Shown here in pieces: positions 40,700 through 50,568 of a DNA stretch of 64,000 nt. The stretch spans positions 75,189 through 139,188 of the forward strand of contig NW_005199926.1 in assembly GCF_000372725.1 (NCBI RefSeq). Direction: 5' to 3'. Within the stretch, counting starts at the first letter, position 1; every line of letters starts with the position of its first letter. Below the pieces are notes generated by a model. That model was not told the origin of the DNA and made no database searches. It was given only the letters and a program-made list of their open reading frames with translations. Origin of the DNA: Emiliania huxleyi CCMP1516. Taxonomy: Eukaryota; Haptophyta; Isochrysidales; Noelaerhabdaceae. The position numbers and the translations under genes were made by a program.

Positions 40700-41228
40700 A
40701 TGTGGCGAGCAGGTCGACTGGCAGCGCCGCGGCCGCTGCCTGCGTGGCCCACCGCCGTGCGTTGGAGGCGCAAGCTCCCGCCATCCGTCATCGTGGTGCG
40801 CGCCGCCCGTGGCAGCGCGCGATACGCCCAAGCTCTGACCGTTGCCGCCGCGTTTGCAGACGGACCGCGCCGACAGCCGCCTGTTTGCGCTGCAGAGCAC
40901 AAAGTCCGACGTGGCGGGCTGCCGCCTCGGCATGACGAACAACTGGGGCAGTCCCAGCGGGTTCACGTACACGCTGAACTTTGTGAAGAGTGGCGAGGAG
41001 GACCGGACAGATGAGCGCATTGATCTCGAGAGCGGAGCAACCCTCTTTGTCGAGCGCAAGGCGCTATGGGTGGGGGAGGGCGGTTTGCTCGGAGCGACGG
41101 TGGACATCGACGACAAGTTCAACCTCATCGTAAACTCGAAAAGCGATGAGCCGCAACGGGGCTCCGCAGGCTTAACCGCCGACGAGGTCGCACGCAGGGC
41201 TGCTACGAACACCGACGAAGAGAGGTGA
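40700..41228 (+). CDS. Divergent HesB/IscA-like protein lacking the cluster cysteines
   Basis: Two exons are modelled: 40700-40795 and 40858-41228 (intron GT-AG, donor GTGCGC, one of several possible donors). The first encodes a mitochondrial-type presequence (MWRAGRLAAPRPLPAWPTAV, Arg-rich, no acids). The second gives AGCRLGMTNNWGSPSGFTYTLNF, then ATLFVERKALWVGEG and LLGATVDIDDKFNLIVNSKS. This tracks the A-type Fe-S carrier pattern (LRLGVxxxGCxGxxYxLxF, VFIxxKAxxxLxGxxxDY). The cysteine after GG is Ser/Pro here, and the C-terminal CxC pair is absent, replaced by a polar tail. It may bind partners instead of iron-sulfur clusters, or use a different ligand set. Confidence 0.6.
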
Positions 41229-41665
41229 GGGGCTAGTGGGGGGAGGTGGGAGAGGGGCTGTGTGGGGTTGTTGCGGTTTTACCCGCGCTCTAGTAGGCTT
41301 CAGGATAAAGTCGGTGGACGTGGTTGCGACCGGCGACGGAGTGGCCCATGGCGACGGAGTGGCCCATATGGCGCTTGGACATGGAGCACTTGGAGTGCTG
41401 TTGGCAACCTCACATCCAGGGCCGGGGAGCTAAGAAGCGCACCCAGCGGGCCCCCATACCGCGTTGGTGCCTCCATCCCCCTGCGGAGCGCGCCGTCGCG
41501 GAGAGAGCGCGACACGTCGTCGTCCCACGTGCCGCGGGTCTCTCCCTCTCTCGGCCCTCCTCGAGTGCTCGGCCCCGGCCGCGTCGGCCCGCGTCGCCGT
41601 CGGTTATCTAGATCTACGGTTCAAATTAATCCCGCTGTTTAGGAAAAAAAACTCCCCGGCAACGG
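41229..41665. other. Spacer with short direct repeat
   Basis: The 15-bp unit GCGACGGAGTGGCCC occurs twice in tandem at about 41333-41365. Long frames are compositional artefacts. No gene. Confidence 0.45.
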
Positions 41666-42304
41666 TCAACCCGCAGCCGCGATGGCCACCTCGTACACGC
41701 AGAGTGCCCCGAGCAGATGCCAGGCACCGTGCAACGCCATGTACGCGCGGGGTCCATCCCACACCCAGCCCGCCGCCAGCGCCGCAAACGATCCCACACC
41801 GGCGAGGAGTGCGCTCGGCGGCACCGCGCCTCCCAGCCCAAGGACCAGCACCAGCGTGCGGAGGGCGGTGGGAACGGCAAAGATGTAATCGAGAAGGATG
41901 GCGAGCTGCACGGAAGGGTGCTGCGTGCCTCCGTAGCAGCACTGGGTATAATGGTACCACACCGAAGCCATCCCGGCCAGCTCGAGCTGAAGGGCAAGCG
42001 CCGGCGAGGAGCCAACCAGTGCGCCTCCGGCGGCGAAGAAGACGATGTTGGTCGCAAGGAAGATCTGGCACTCTGGAGAACTCTCGTCCAGGGGACGCAG
42101 GTCGGCATACTCCAGCAGCCACCTCCCGCTCGGCAGCCCCTTGCGTATCCTCCGCACAGGCCGGAGGATCCTCCGCTCGCCGAGCGCGGTGGCCCGCCGG
42201 CTACCGAACAGGAGCGGGCGACTCTTCACGGCTGCTGCCCGCGGCGCGGACAGCGCTGCCGCCGCTGCGACGAGCGAAAGCCAGGCCAGGGCTGAACGTC
42301 TCAT
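41666..42304 (-). CDS. Multi-pass membrane protein of the CREST/ceramidase-like type
   Basis: A single exon of 212 residues. The leader RRSALAWLSLVAAAAALSAPRAAA looks like a signal peptide followed by a transit-like Arg/Ser region, suggesting the ER or plastid. About five to six hydrophobic segments follow. The polar residues fit the CREST superfamily (alkaline ceramidases, PAQR, hemolysin III): SxxxH-like ASVWYHY, an Asp in ILLDYIF, and HxxxH in LHGAWHL. These three sites bind a metal in characterised members, which hydrolyse lipid amides. The substrate is unknown, and assignment rests on motif spacing only. Confidence 0.6.
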   Translation of the reverse strand: MRRSALAWLSLVAAAAALSAPRAAAVKSRPLLFGSRRATALGERRILRPVRRIRKGLPSGRWLLEYADLRPLDESSPECQIFLATNIVFFAAGGALVGSSPALALQLELAGMASVWYHYTQCCYGGTQHPSVQLAILLDYIFAVPTALRTLVLVLGLGGAVPPSALLAGVGSFAALAAGWVWDGPRAYMALHGAWHLLGALCVYEVAIAAAG

Positions 42305-42393
42305 ATGAGCCTACGCGAGCTCGCACTGTTTCTCGCCACTGTTTCGCGGCAGCGGAGAAGAAGAAAAGAATTTACCTTCCACAGAGAAACGTG

Positions 42394-42747
42394 AATGCTG
42401 CTGATCGTCCTTACAAGATCCTGCTCGCGCAGGTGGGGACCCTGTCCTTCTCCCACCCCTTGTTTGGTCTGTCCGTTTTATTTATTTTATGTGAATGCTG
42501 CGCCCTTGGGTTGTCCGTTTTCTTTCTTTGTTTCTTTGTGAATGCTGCGGAGCTGGTGCATCCCTCCGGGGGCGCCTCTGCGCCGGGGAGGCGTTGTTGG
42601 AGGCTAGGACGCAACGCGTCCTCCCCCTTTTCAAACTCGGGGCCCACTCCGCTACTACACCTACGCTCGCTCAAGCCCGAATTTGTGGAGGGCCTAAAAG
42701 TTTAAGCATTAAGGTGTTGCTGCGCAAAAGGGGTCGGACACAGGGCG
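42394..42747. repeat. Two dispersed repeat fragments
   Basis: 42394-42450 (GATCGTCCTTACAAGATCC with CAGGTGGGGACCCTGTCC) matches the family at 32755-32955 and 37926-38120. 42573-42747 is the inverse of 18270-18412. Confidence 0.65.
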
Positions 42748-42926
42748 CAGCTCATGCTAAGAGCTAGAAGAGGAGATAGTAGATAGAGAGAACAACCACC
42801 CTGTCCCGTTATTGCGTACACCAACACCACAAAAGCTCAAGAATTCAAAAATTTCTCTCTCAAAAGCTCTCTCTCCTGCTCCTCACTCAGGGCACAGGGG
42901 GGTCACAACTACCGAGTTCCTAGAGT

Positions 42927-43232
42927 CTAGCTGCCGCGTTCAAACCAGGACGGCGGCAGTGATGGTGCTATCACGGGCATGATCCGTGGAAAGTGGAGCG
43001 GGTGGTCCGGGGATAGAGGGATAGTAGAGCAGGCGCTTTGTGGGTGGCGGGTAGGGGGGCGGCGTTGGGTGGCCGGCCGAATCGTTAGCGGAGCTCCTCC
43101 GACAACGTCGGCGAGCTTCTGAATCAGGTTAGGTTGCCGGAGCACCGCCAACTCCTCCTCTGAGTCAGACACGCCAATGTCGACTGCGCCCTCCTCCCAT
43201 TCGTCGACTGCGCCCTCCTCCTCCTCCTCCAA
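42927..43232 (-). CDS. Short acidic-start ORF, doubtful
   Basis: The 101-residue frame has a duplicated EEGAVDEWEEGAVD motif and EEELAVLRQPNLIQKLADVV, then Pro/Arg-rich sequence. An overlapping frame upstream (TAQLEGKPLIEPSVPAAA) also looks partly natural. It may be exons of a small gene or an element remnant. No family recognised. 42748-42926 holds no gene. Confidence 0.25.
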   Translation of the reverse strand: MEEEEEGAVDEWEEGAVDIGVSDSEEELAVLRQPNLIQKLADVVGGAPLTIRPATQRRPPTRHPQSACSTIPLSPDHPLHFPRIMPVIAPSLPPSWFERGS

Positions 43233-43415
43233 TTCGCCGACTCGGCGACTGCGCCCTCCTCCTCCATGGGCTCGATCCGATTCCGCAGCGTGTCGTCCCC
43301 AGCGGCGGTGCGCGGGAGGCGGCCGCGGGCACGCTGGGCTCGATCAGCGGCTTCCCCTCAAGTTGCGCCGTAAAGCACGGAGATTTGGCGGACGTTCTTG
43401 CTGAGCCCTGGTCTG

Positions 43416-43665
43416 ACAGCCTGACAGCAAACCCCGGACAGCGCCTGACAGTGCCCGACAGCCTGACAGCGCTGACAGCACTTTCTCTGACAGTCTGACA
43501 GCACGTATCTGACAGCCTGACAGCAGAGCCTGACAGGCGAGGCGCTCCGTCGCTGTCAGACCCTAACGTGAGACAGCCTGACAGCTGCCTGACAGCCCGA
43601 CAGCACACAGTGGCCTGACAGCAGCGCTGACAGCCCGACAGCAGCACAGACCGTACACAGTCAGA
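43416..43665 (+). repeat. CTGACAG repeat cluster 1
   Basis: About 20 copies of (C/T)TGACAGC or CCGACAGC are spaced irregularly by 3-20 bp, nearly all in one orientation. A like cluster in the same orientation lies at 44560-44885, and TGTCA-based arrays lie at 32130-32515. Confidence 0.8.
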
Positions 43666-43793
43666 CCCCCCCCCGTAGAGCCTCTTTCTTGTGCCCCATG
43701 AGGGTATAACAAAACTATTACATGCAAAGACATGTACATGTGAGTGTGGTTCATGTAGTCATGGGATGGTCATGGGTCTCTGACTCTCTCAAC

Positions 43794-44279
43794 CTTAGGG
43801 TACCCCTAGGCTTAAAAGGGTGGGCCCTGGGGCGCCTGCGGCTTAAACGGCTTAAAACCGGCCTAGGCCGGTTTTAAGAGCTGCTGGGCCGCCGATTCCT
43901 TAAACGGTCTTAAACGCTTAAACGGTGCGGGAGAGCTCCCGAGGTCGATGGTCCGGGAGGCTCCCGGTAGACGCCGGAGGCCGGGAAGCTGGCTACAGTC
44001 AGCTGGCACGCGTCCCCTATGCGAGTATGGCTCCTGCCAGTGCACCAGACCTACAGATGTGTCTTCAGAGGCGGGTTTGTGCCTAATAAAGGCAGTATTG
44101 GATAAAACGGCGCGGAACCCAGCGACGCGTGCCGGTGAGGCCGATTTTCTTAAACAGACTTAAAAGAGGGACCCCCCGTGCCTGCAATCTCTTAAATGAC
44201 AATTTGAGCCCCCAAACCTCCTCATTTCCTAAAAGGTCTTAAAACAATCCGGCCCTCAGAACCCTAGGGGTACCCTAAG
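43794..44279. mobile_element. Non-autonomous TIR element (486 bp) with 8-bp target duplication and CTTAAA motifs
   Basis: It starts CTTAGGGTACCCCTAGG and ends with the reverse complement. The octamer CTCTCAAC flanks it at 43786-43793 and 44280-44287. The interior has many CTTAAA(C/A) motifs on both sides, plus the palindrome AAAACCGGCCTAGGCCGGTT at about 43855. No ORF of note. By its target duplication it is hAT-like. Confidence 0.88.
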
Positions 44280-44559
44280 CTCTCAACCCTCCCGCCCCAC
44301 CTCTGCGGACCCCTCTCTAGCACCGGCGGCTGTGCTACTACAAATGAAGCTACCAGCTAGCCTTCTGGGGCCCTACAGTCATATGCCTACGGCGTCTGGG
44401 TGTGGGTGGCCGCCGCCGTCTGTGCCGCCGCCGCGGCCTGCGCCTGCGCCGCCATCTGCGCTCCCCAGGCGGCCGCCCCTGCCGGCGTGATCACGCCGTA
44501 GGAGGGGGGCAGCTGCGTACCCGCTGGTCTCCCCTTGATAGTGTCATAAGTGTGGCTGG

Positions 44560-44885
44560 TGTGTGTCAGAGCCTGATAGCACCCCGACAGCTAGGGCAGC
44601 CCGACAGCACCACCTGACAGCACCTGACAGTAACAGCCCAACGGCTGACAGCAGCAGCAGCCTGACAGCTCTGACAGCTCCGACAGCGTCTGACAGCAAC
44701 ACCCGACAGCTCCGACAGCACCCGACAGCTACAGAGCCCCTCGCCTGTCAGACACGCACCCGACAGCACCCGACAGCACTGACAGCACCTGACAGCTGGT
44801 CTGACAGAGGCACTTGACAGTGCCTGACAGCTGCCCGACAGCCCGACAGATCACCTGACAGCACCTGACAGCCTGACAGCCAGGG
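44560..44885 (+). repeat. CTGACAG repeat cluster 2
   Basis: More than 25 copies of (C/T)(T/C)GACAGC in one orientation over about 325 bp. It is separated from cluster 1 by about 0.9 kb that contains the 43794-44279 element. Confidence 0.8.
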
Positions 44886-44944
44886 CTCAGCGTTCTTGTT
44901 TAGGTATGTTGTTGGTTTCAATTTGACGGATGTCTTGCTACCAG

Positions 44945-46075
44945 CTGAAGGCTTGCATTGTGCACGGTATTCGGATTTTGCTATTTGCTCGTGTGGGGGG
45001 GTCTAGGTGTCGTACTGGTTGGGTAGTAGTCTAAGTTCTGAGCCTCGAGGCTGAGCGGGTCTAAGTGTGACTAGTCACGCTCGGGTGCTTACGCGGTCTA
45101 AGATCAGCGAGAGCCTCTTACATCGGCTAAGTCGGCCGTGGCACAGCCTGGGGCCAAGAGGCTCCCACCGTGATCAACGATATACGGCGCTAGCCCCCAA
45201 ATTTTCTTCGCCTGCGGCGGGCGCCTTCTAATCCGGATCGATCCTCCTCATGCCTCAGCAATCGCCGCCTCAGCATCCTCCTCTTCCGATTCTCGTTGCT
45301 CTTCTTGAGCGCAATCTCTAGCCAAACATTTCTCACATAAATAGCCTCAAGCTCAAACAAACGCATGTCAGAGAAGCCTGTGTATGCTGGTTCTCTTTGA
45401 ACGATCCGCGCGTGAGGTAGATCTAGCATAGGGCCTTGTTGGCAGCAGCCAGCTTGTTGCGCTGCTTCGTTGCGATGAGCTGATTGGGATCGCAGAAGTG
45501 CATGCCAAGCACCGCCACGATCTTGAAGCAGAACACATCGCAACCGCATCGTCCGCACTGCCATCGGCATGCCGCGCCCGCCGCTTCGCCGCAGCCGCCT
45601 TAAGACACGCATAGCGGCAGCACATGGTACGGTGCGCGTACTTGAGCAGGAGTTGCGCGCCGCAAGTAGCGCACTGGCCCTGGGACAAGGCGATATGGCG
45701 TCGTGCGCGGCATACGTTGGTCGGGACGCGTCCAGGTATTTTTCGGGTAAACCTGGACTTTTGCAGGTATACCCGGGTTTTACCCGGAGTTGGCCTTATG
45801 TCGTCTAAGTTCATGGCCCCCGACCATACAGCGTCTAAGTCCGAGCCCGGCTCCGTGCGGGGGCTAAGTTGAGCGCTCGCTCGCTGCAGAGGCTAAGTGT
45901 AGAGTGACCCTCTAGCCCTACTACCCAACCATTGGTGTCGTGGGCGGTATACACTGCAGTGTGTGCAGATTTCTGATTTGCGCAAAAAGCACAAAGGTAC
46001 CGCGTCTGCGACGCGGGCGCCTTGCGTGCAGAGCCCTTAGCCACCCTCTATGTCTTGCGCGGTCAAAATACGCGG
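44945..46075 (-). repeat. Copy 3 of the dispersed tRNA-like repeat, split by an insertion
   Basis: On the minus strand, 46075-45947 carries the first half (TGACCGCGCAAGACATA, GGGTGGCTAAGGGCTC, CCGCGTC-GCA-GACGCGG). 44995-44945 carries the second half (CACACGAGCAAATAGC, AAAATCCGAATACCGTGC). The halves are contiguous in the copies at 3713 and 15700, so about 0.95 kb was inserted. Confidence 0.75.
45001..45946. mobile_element. TIR element with CTAAGT subterminal motifs and a degenerate Cys-rich ORF
   Basis: The ends share GGTTGGGTAGTAG (45017-45029, inverted at 45918-45930). Next to each end lie four spaced (G/T)CTAAGT motifs (from about 45030 and from about 45798), in the same orientation at both ends. 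Minus-strand frames between them contain CATCGAQLLLKYAHR with TMCCRYACLKAAAAKRR in one frame and DVFCFKIVAVLGMHFCDPNQ in another. This suggests a broken zinc-finger-like coding region of unknown family. The element interrupts the repeat described at 44945-46075. Confidence 0.65.
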
Positions 46076-46150
46076 CCCTCCAAGTGCCAAGACCGAGCTC
46101 ATATTCGGGCCGCGCCACACACTCCTGTCCTTCTCTCGGTCTCACACGCC

Positions 46151-47536
46151 TCACTCGTCCGCAGCATTGCTCGAGCCCACCCCGGCCGCGGGCTCCGCCG
46201 CTTTGCGGCTCGCCACCTCGTCCCTCGCGAGCAGCCTCTCTCGCGCCGCGCCGCGCACGCCACGCTCCTGCCCCGAGCCGAAGTCGAGCCAGCGCAGCGG
46301 GCCGCTGAAGCTGTCGACCTCGCCGTCGCCGTCTCCCGCGGCGAGGCCGTAGGCGTAGCAGCCTGCGGCGAGGGAGGGGGGTGGCCTAAGGGGAGGGGGC
46401 GACGGTGCGAAGGTGCGAGGGTGCGAGGGTGCGAGGGTGCGAGGGTGCGAGGGTGCGAGGGTGCGAGGGTGCGAGGGTGCGAGGTGCGAGGGTGGCGAGG
46501 GCGCAAGGGCGCGAGGGTGCCGCACCGAGGAGCAGTGCGAGGTTGGCGCACCAGATGAGGGAGGGCTCCTGCTCGCGGGGAGGGGGTGTGAGGGGGGGTG
46601 TCGCGGCCCGTTGTGCGCGCCGGACGAGCGGCCCCTTCCTTGGTCAGGAATGGCATCCCGAGCGTGAGGAGCGGGGAGCCGAGGAAGGCGAGGTTGAGGG
46701 CGCGCCTGAGGGAGCGAGAGAGGGAGCGGTCGAGGCCAGGGCCGCGGCGAGCGGTCTCAGTTCGGGGCTCTCGGCCGGCACTGCCCCTCCCTGCCGAGCC
46801 ACCCTCCCTGCCCAGGCCACTCCCTCCCGAGGCTCCTCCCTCCTCCTCTCGGGCGGAGCCGGCAGCCTCACTTTTCCCAGCCGCGGGGGCGGCGGGCGCG
46901 GAGCGAGGGGATGACAAAGAGCCAGTAAGACCTGCGCCGGCGCGGGAGGGGCGGGAGGGGCGGGTTCGTGCGCGGCGCGGCGCCGCCTGCCGCGGGAGAG
47001 GGGCCCTCGCGCCAGAAGCCGAGTGCCCGCAGAGAGAGGTCCAGCTGCACGCCCGGGATGGCGTCGTAGACCATCAGGCCCGAGATGGCGATCGCGAGGA
47101 GAGACTGGCCGATGAAGAGGTTCTTGAGCCAGCCGCGGAACACCGTCCGCTTCTCCGCAGCCAGCCGCGTCTCGATCTTATCGAGTTTCTCCTGCAGCTC
47201 GGCCCTCTCCGCGCCGTCTGCTGCCGCGCCGAGCTCAGCCTCAGTGAGGATGCGCTCGCGCTCGAGGTTGACCACCTTGGATGGGTTGAGCAGGTCCTCC
47301 AGCGCCACGCCCGTCAGCGCCCGCACCTCGGCGTCCATCCGCTCCACGATCTCCGGGTCGATGTTGCCCTCATCCGTCGCCATTGGCATCAGCTCCCGGA
47401 AGCCGTCCTCCATCGGTCCCTGCTGAAGCAGCGGCGCCGCCGCGCGCGGCAGCGCCGGCCGGGCGATAGTCACGACAGCTGGCCGCATCGCGGCCGCGGC
47501 CGCGGCCACCAGGCACACAAAGCACAGAGCTCGCAT
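46151..47536 (-). CDS. Predicted plastid membrane protein (unrecognised family)
   Basis: A multi-exon minus-strand gene. Exon 1 starts MRALCFVCLVAAAAAAMRPA, a signal-peptide-like leader with Arg/Pro transit-like sequence behind it. It continues EDGFRELMPMATDEGNIDPE, a coiled coil (AELQEKLDKIETRLAAEKRT) and membrane helix SLLAIAISGLMVYDAIPGV. Later exons read SYWLFVIPSLR (about 46920), RALNLAFLGSPLLTLGMPF (about 46710), EPSLIWCANLALLLG (about 46560) and CYAYGLAAGDGDGEVDSFSG to the end at 46151. Three or four helices in all. The intron near 46400-46490 is a 9-bp GTGCGAGGG array. Splice sites were only partly resolved. Confidence 0.6.
46405..46495. repeat. 9-bp minisatellite (GTGCGAGGG) in an intron
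   Basis: About ten copies of the 9-mer run head to tail between the LALLLG and CYAYGL exons of the plastid membrane protein gene. Confidence 0.85.
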
Positions 47537-47587
47537 CCCGGCTGGAAAATTCCGCATGAAAAAGACTATTGCCGTTGCCGACGCCTA

Positions 47588-48145
47588 GCGCATCACACCC
47601 CTCTCCTTAAAATCCGTAGGGGTGGCGGTGTGCCGTCCTCCCATCCCTCCCATCTGTACTTTCTTTCTTTCTTTTTGGGCCCGGGACTGGCGCGAAGAAA
47701 GCTGACAAGCTGCCGAGCCCAAATCACTGTGAGCAGAGTCCAGAGTTGCGCCGAAAGGCGGGAGAAGCCGCGAGAGCAAGGGATCAGGCAGGCGGCGGCG
47801 GCGTCGCAGGACGTTACGAGGTAGACGAGAGCGACGCGACAGAGGAAGAAGCGACAAGAGAGAGAACGAAGAGAGTGGGACGACCGCGAGGTGGCATAAG
47901 GTTGCAGCGAGAATCGGCGAGGGACTGCGAAGGGAGATAGAAAGAGGCAGACGACCAAGGGTTGGGGTGGGCGACGGCTAGCACCACACTCCTCTTGAGC
48001 ACTTGAGCACTTGATAGGGTCGATTCCGCATGGTACGGGACCCCCCTCGATCGTCTCCTCTCCTTAAAATCCCTGTGTGGTGGCGGCGTGCCGCCCTCCC
48101 ATCCCTCCCTTGGGTTGTGTGTTTTCTTTCTTTCTTTCTTTTACT
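47588..48145 (+). repeat. Composite dispersed repeat block
   Basis: 47588-47690 and 48060-48145 are copies of the CTCTCCTTAAAATCC...GCGTGCCGTCCTCCCATCC...TTTCTTTCTTT unit. 47740-47945 matches 57570-57755 (a charged frame with KRVGRPRGG). 47996-48062 is a fragment of the TGTAGAG element interior (GCACTTGAGC, GTACGGGACCCC). Confidence 0.65.
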
Positions 48146-48248
48146 GTGAGAGTCGTGATTTTTCTTGGTTTTCAAAAATCTCTCTGGCGCGCACTGGCAC
48201 TAACACCATGAAAAAAGAAGCCGCCGCGCGCATACAAGAGTTGAAGCG

Positions 48249-48250
<2 letters not shown>

Positions 48251-48319
<69 letters not shown>

Positions 48320-48352
48320 CTCTTCTTGTGTGTGTGTGTGTGTGTGTGTGTT
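48251..48352 (+). repeat. (GT)n microsatellite
   Basis: An almost pure TG run from 48251 to about 48319, then a second run at about 48328-48351. Confidence 0.95.
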
Positions 48353-48439
48353 CTCTCGAGGTTCTCGAGGTGGATATCCTTTGGCCGCGTTGGGTGTACA
48401 CACGAAGCGCACCGGCGCACGCGGTCCTCCCGCTGCTGG

Positions 48440-48535
48440 ATGTAGCGTAGACTAGAGCATACAGCTTCAGCTACAGCTCTCCAGCGCTCTACGCTCTAGC
48501 CTCTACATCCCCAACACCCTCCCTCAGTGCTCAGA
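48440..48535. mobile_element. Right-end fragment of a TGTAGAG-family element
   Basis: CTACAGCTC, CTCTACGCTC and CCTCTACATCC lead into ACACCCTCCCTCAG at about 48513-48526, the terminus of the family. The matching left end was not found. Confidence 0.6.
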
Positions 48536-49800
48536 GCAGAGAACACCAGTTACCAAGGTCCAAGGCCTAACCCAGGCTCCATGGTGTCGTGAAGGCGCGC
48601 ACACCACTCTCGGCGAGGCCGCCAAAAGCAGCGCATTACGGGGACGTGAGGTGGGCTGTCCTGACGGCAGCGCGCACTCTCGACTCTGACGCGCGTTGGC
48701 GAAAGCGCAAACGGGCCCCGGCGTCGCCGTCGGGCCGTCGCCGTCTCTCGCTCACGCGCTCGCCGAAGTCTCACGTGCCGTTGCCGGAATCGCCGTCTAG
48801 ACCCACGCGTGACAAAACAAAACATCTCGCGTGACCAGAGACCACGAGCGCACGCGGCGTGCGGGGCGGTGGCGCGTGGCCGGGTCCGGATTGCGGTTCA
48901 GGTCCGGTTTTGATGTGTGCACCTCGAGATACGAGAAGTGCACGCGACCAACCACGACCGAGTCGTGACGTGACGTGACGGAAATCGGAATTTGAGCTCG
49001 ATGCACGATGGCCGACAGTTGGTCAGTGCCCACTGCCCAGTCGTGGGCCGCCAGGCTCAGGATCGAGAGAGACAGTGACCATGATACGGTCCGTACTAAA
49101 TCCACAGAGTGTGATTTCGCGCAATCGCTCGACTCTGAAAAGCTCGCCGATCCCGCGGTGAGCGCTGTGGTCGCCGCAGACTGGCTCCGACTTGACGGGC
49201 GCATGGAGACGTGATGCCTCCATGCGCCCGTCGCGTCGAAATCGACATGCGAGTCATCTTTGGCCCGCCAGAGGGATCAGCGGCGTTTTGGGCGACAAAC
49301 AGCGCTGCGACCGCGAAGTGGCGGTGGACATGCTCCCATGGTGCCGACGCGGCGCCGGAGTGGCCGGCGCTGCTCGCCGCGACCACGACGGCTACTCTGA
49401 TGCTCCGGGCCGACCCGTCCTACCCGACGGTGGCACTCTTCCACGTCTCGCTCACGCTGAGAAAAAATCTGAAACGGCGTGCAGCAGAGTCGCCGACGAG
49501 TTGGTCCGCGTGCCTCCTCGTGTCCCGTACCGTTCTCACACATCCATAAACTCACTTTGGCCTCACTGAAGCGATGCCTGAATCCTTAATCCTCGGATTT
49601 TAGATTAGGACGCACCGCACCCTCGCTAACCGCATGAGACGAGACGACCTCCTCTCACTGCCCGCCGCCGTCTTAGAAACAGCGGCATGCCGAATCTGTT
49701 TTCTTCATGCCAATGTAACCGTGTATTAACCCACTTAAACGCGCAGAAAACGCCTTTTTGACGAGCTTTAAAACGGTGCGAGAGGCCGTTTTCCTATCGG
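48536..49800. other. Gene-poor region
   Basis: A short frame at 49008-49214 (MADSWSVPTAQSWAARLRIE) and overlapping frames at 49192-49569 have partly natural composition but no recognisable domain, so I do not call genes. No RNA gene seen. Confidence 0.35.
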
Positions 49801-50301
49801 CTAGCTCGGCACCGCCCCAAGCGGCGAGCGGTGGATCTTCAGTCGACTCTGGAACGGGTTGGCTGGAGTGCGCGGCCCGTCATCGGCGCAGCTTTCCTCT
49901 GCCTCCTTGCTGCGCAGTCTCGATGCTGCCTCCTTGCTGCGCAGTCTCGACTCCGCCGCCGGCGCCGCGTCGTTGACGGCAGCTTCGCTGCGCCTCACCG
50001 CTTCCGCCAGGCGCCGCGTGCTGGCACTCACGGGTGCGAGGCGACTGGACGGCAGCGGCGGTGCTGATTTGGCCGCTCGGCCGCTCGGGGATATCGGGCG
50101 GGGAATATCGCGTTGCACGACTTCTGGTGCTCGAGTCGAGCACTCGCTCCATGCTCGCTCGACGGCGCGAAGCTCTTCCCTCAGGAGAGCGATCTCCAGC
50201 ATCGCGCGCTCCTCGCTGAGCGGCGGCTCGGGCCACCAGCATCTCAACCAGGCAGGCACGCGCCTCGGCGCCCGTGTCTTCGATGTCGTTGTAGGAGCCA
50301 T
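49801..50301 (-). CDS. Hypothetical basic, coiled-coil-containing protein
   Basis: A 166-residue single frame from MAPTTTSKTRAPRRVPAWL (an upstream in-frame Met adds five residues). It has a predicted helix SEERAMLEIALLREELRAVE, a Ser/Pro-rich middle, and a helix RRLAEAVRRSEAAVNDAAPA followed by a duplicated SRLRSKEAA motif. The gene is divergent from TRAPPC6, with starts 267 bp apart. Family not recognised. Existence is moderately supported by composition only. Confidence 0.45.
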   Translation of the reverse strand: MAPTTTSKTRAPRRVPAWLRCWWPEPPLSEERAMLEIALLREELRAVERAWSECSTRAPEVVQRDIPRPISPSGRAAKSAPPLPSSRLAPVSASTRRLAEAVRRSEAAVNDAAPAAESRLRSKEAASRLRSKEAEESCADDGPRTPANPFQSRLKIHRSPLGAVPS

Positions 50302-50568
50302 GGCAGTTTCCCGCAATTCAGACGAAAAAAAATTCCAAAAACCTCCGAGAAACCCTTCGGGTCGCTCCTCATCGCAAACCCTGTCAGCAGAGTCTCCTAC
50401 GGGAATGTACGTACGTACTTATAGCTTACTGGGAATGTACGTAAGAGCTACATACACTGAGACAGAGAGAGACTTTTCTCCCAGTAAGCTAAACGTACGT
50501 ACACTGAAAAACCCTCACGCCGCCCGGCTTTGGTGTATTTGGTGGGCCTGCTACCACGCCAGCCCGAC

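Noticed and set aside
45190-45814. Intact zinc-finger gene
   Set aside because: The plausible Cys/His pieces lie in different frames inside a TIR element, so it is described only as a degenerate element ORF.
48251-48352. Val/Cys or Thr/His repeat proteins in several frames
   Set aside because: They are translations of the (GT)n microsatellite and have no other support.
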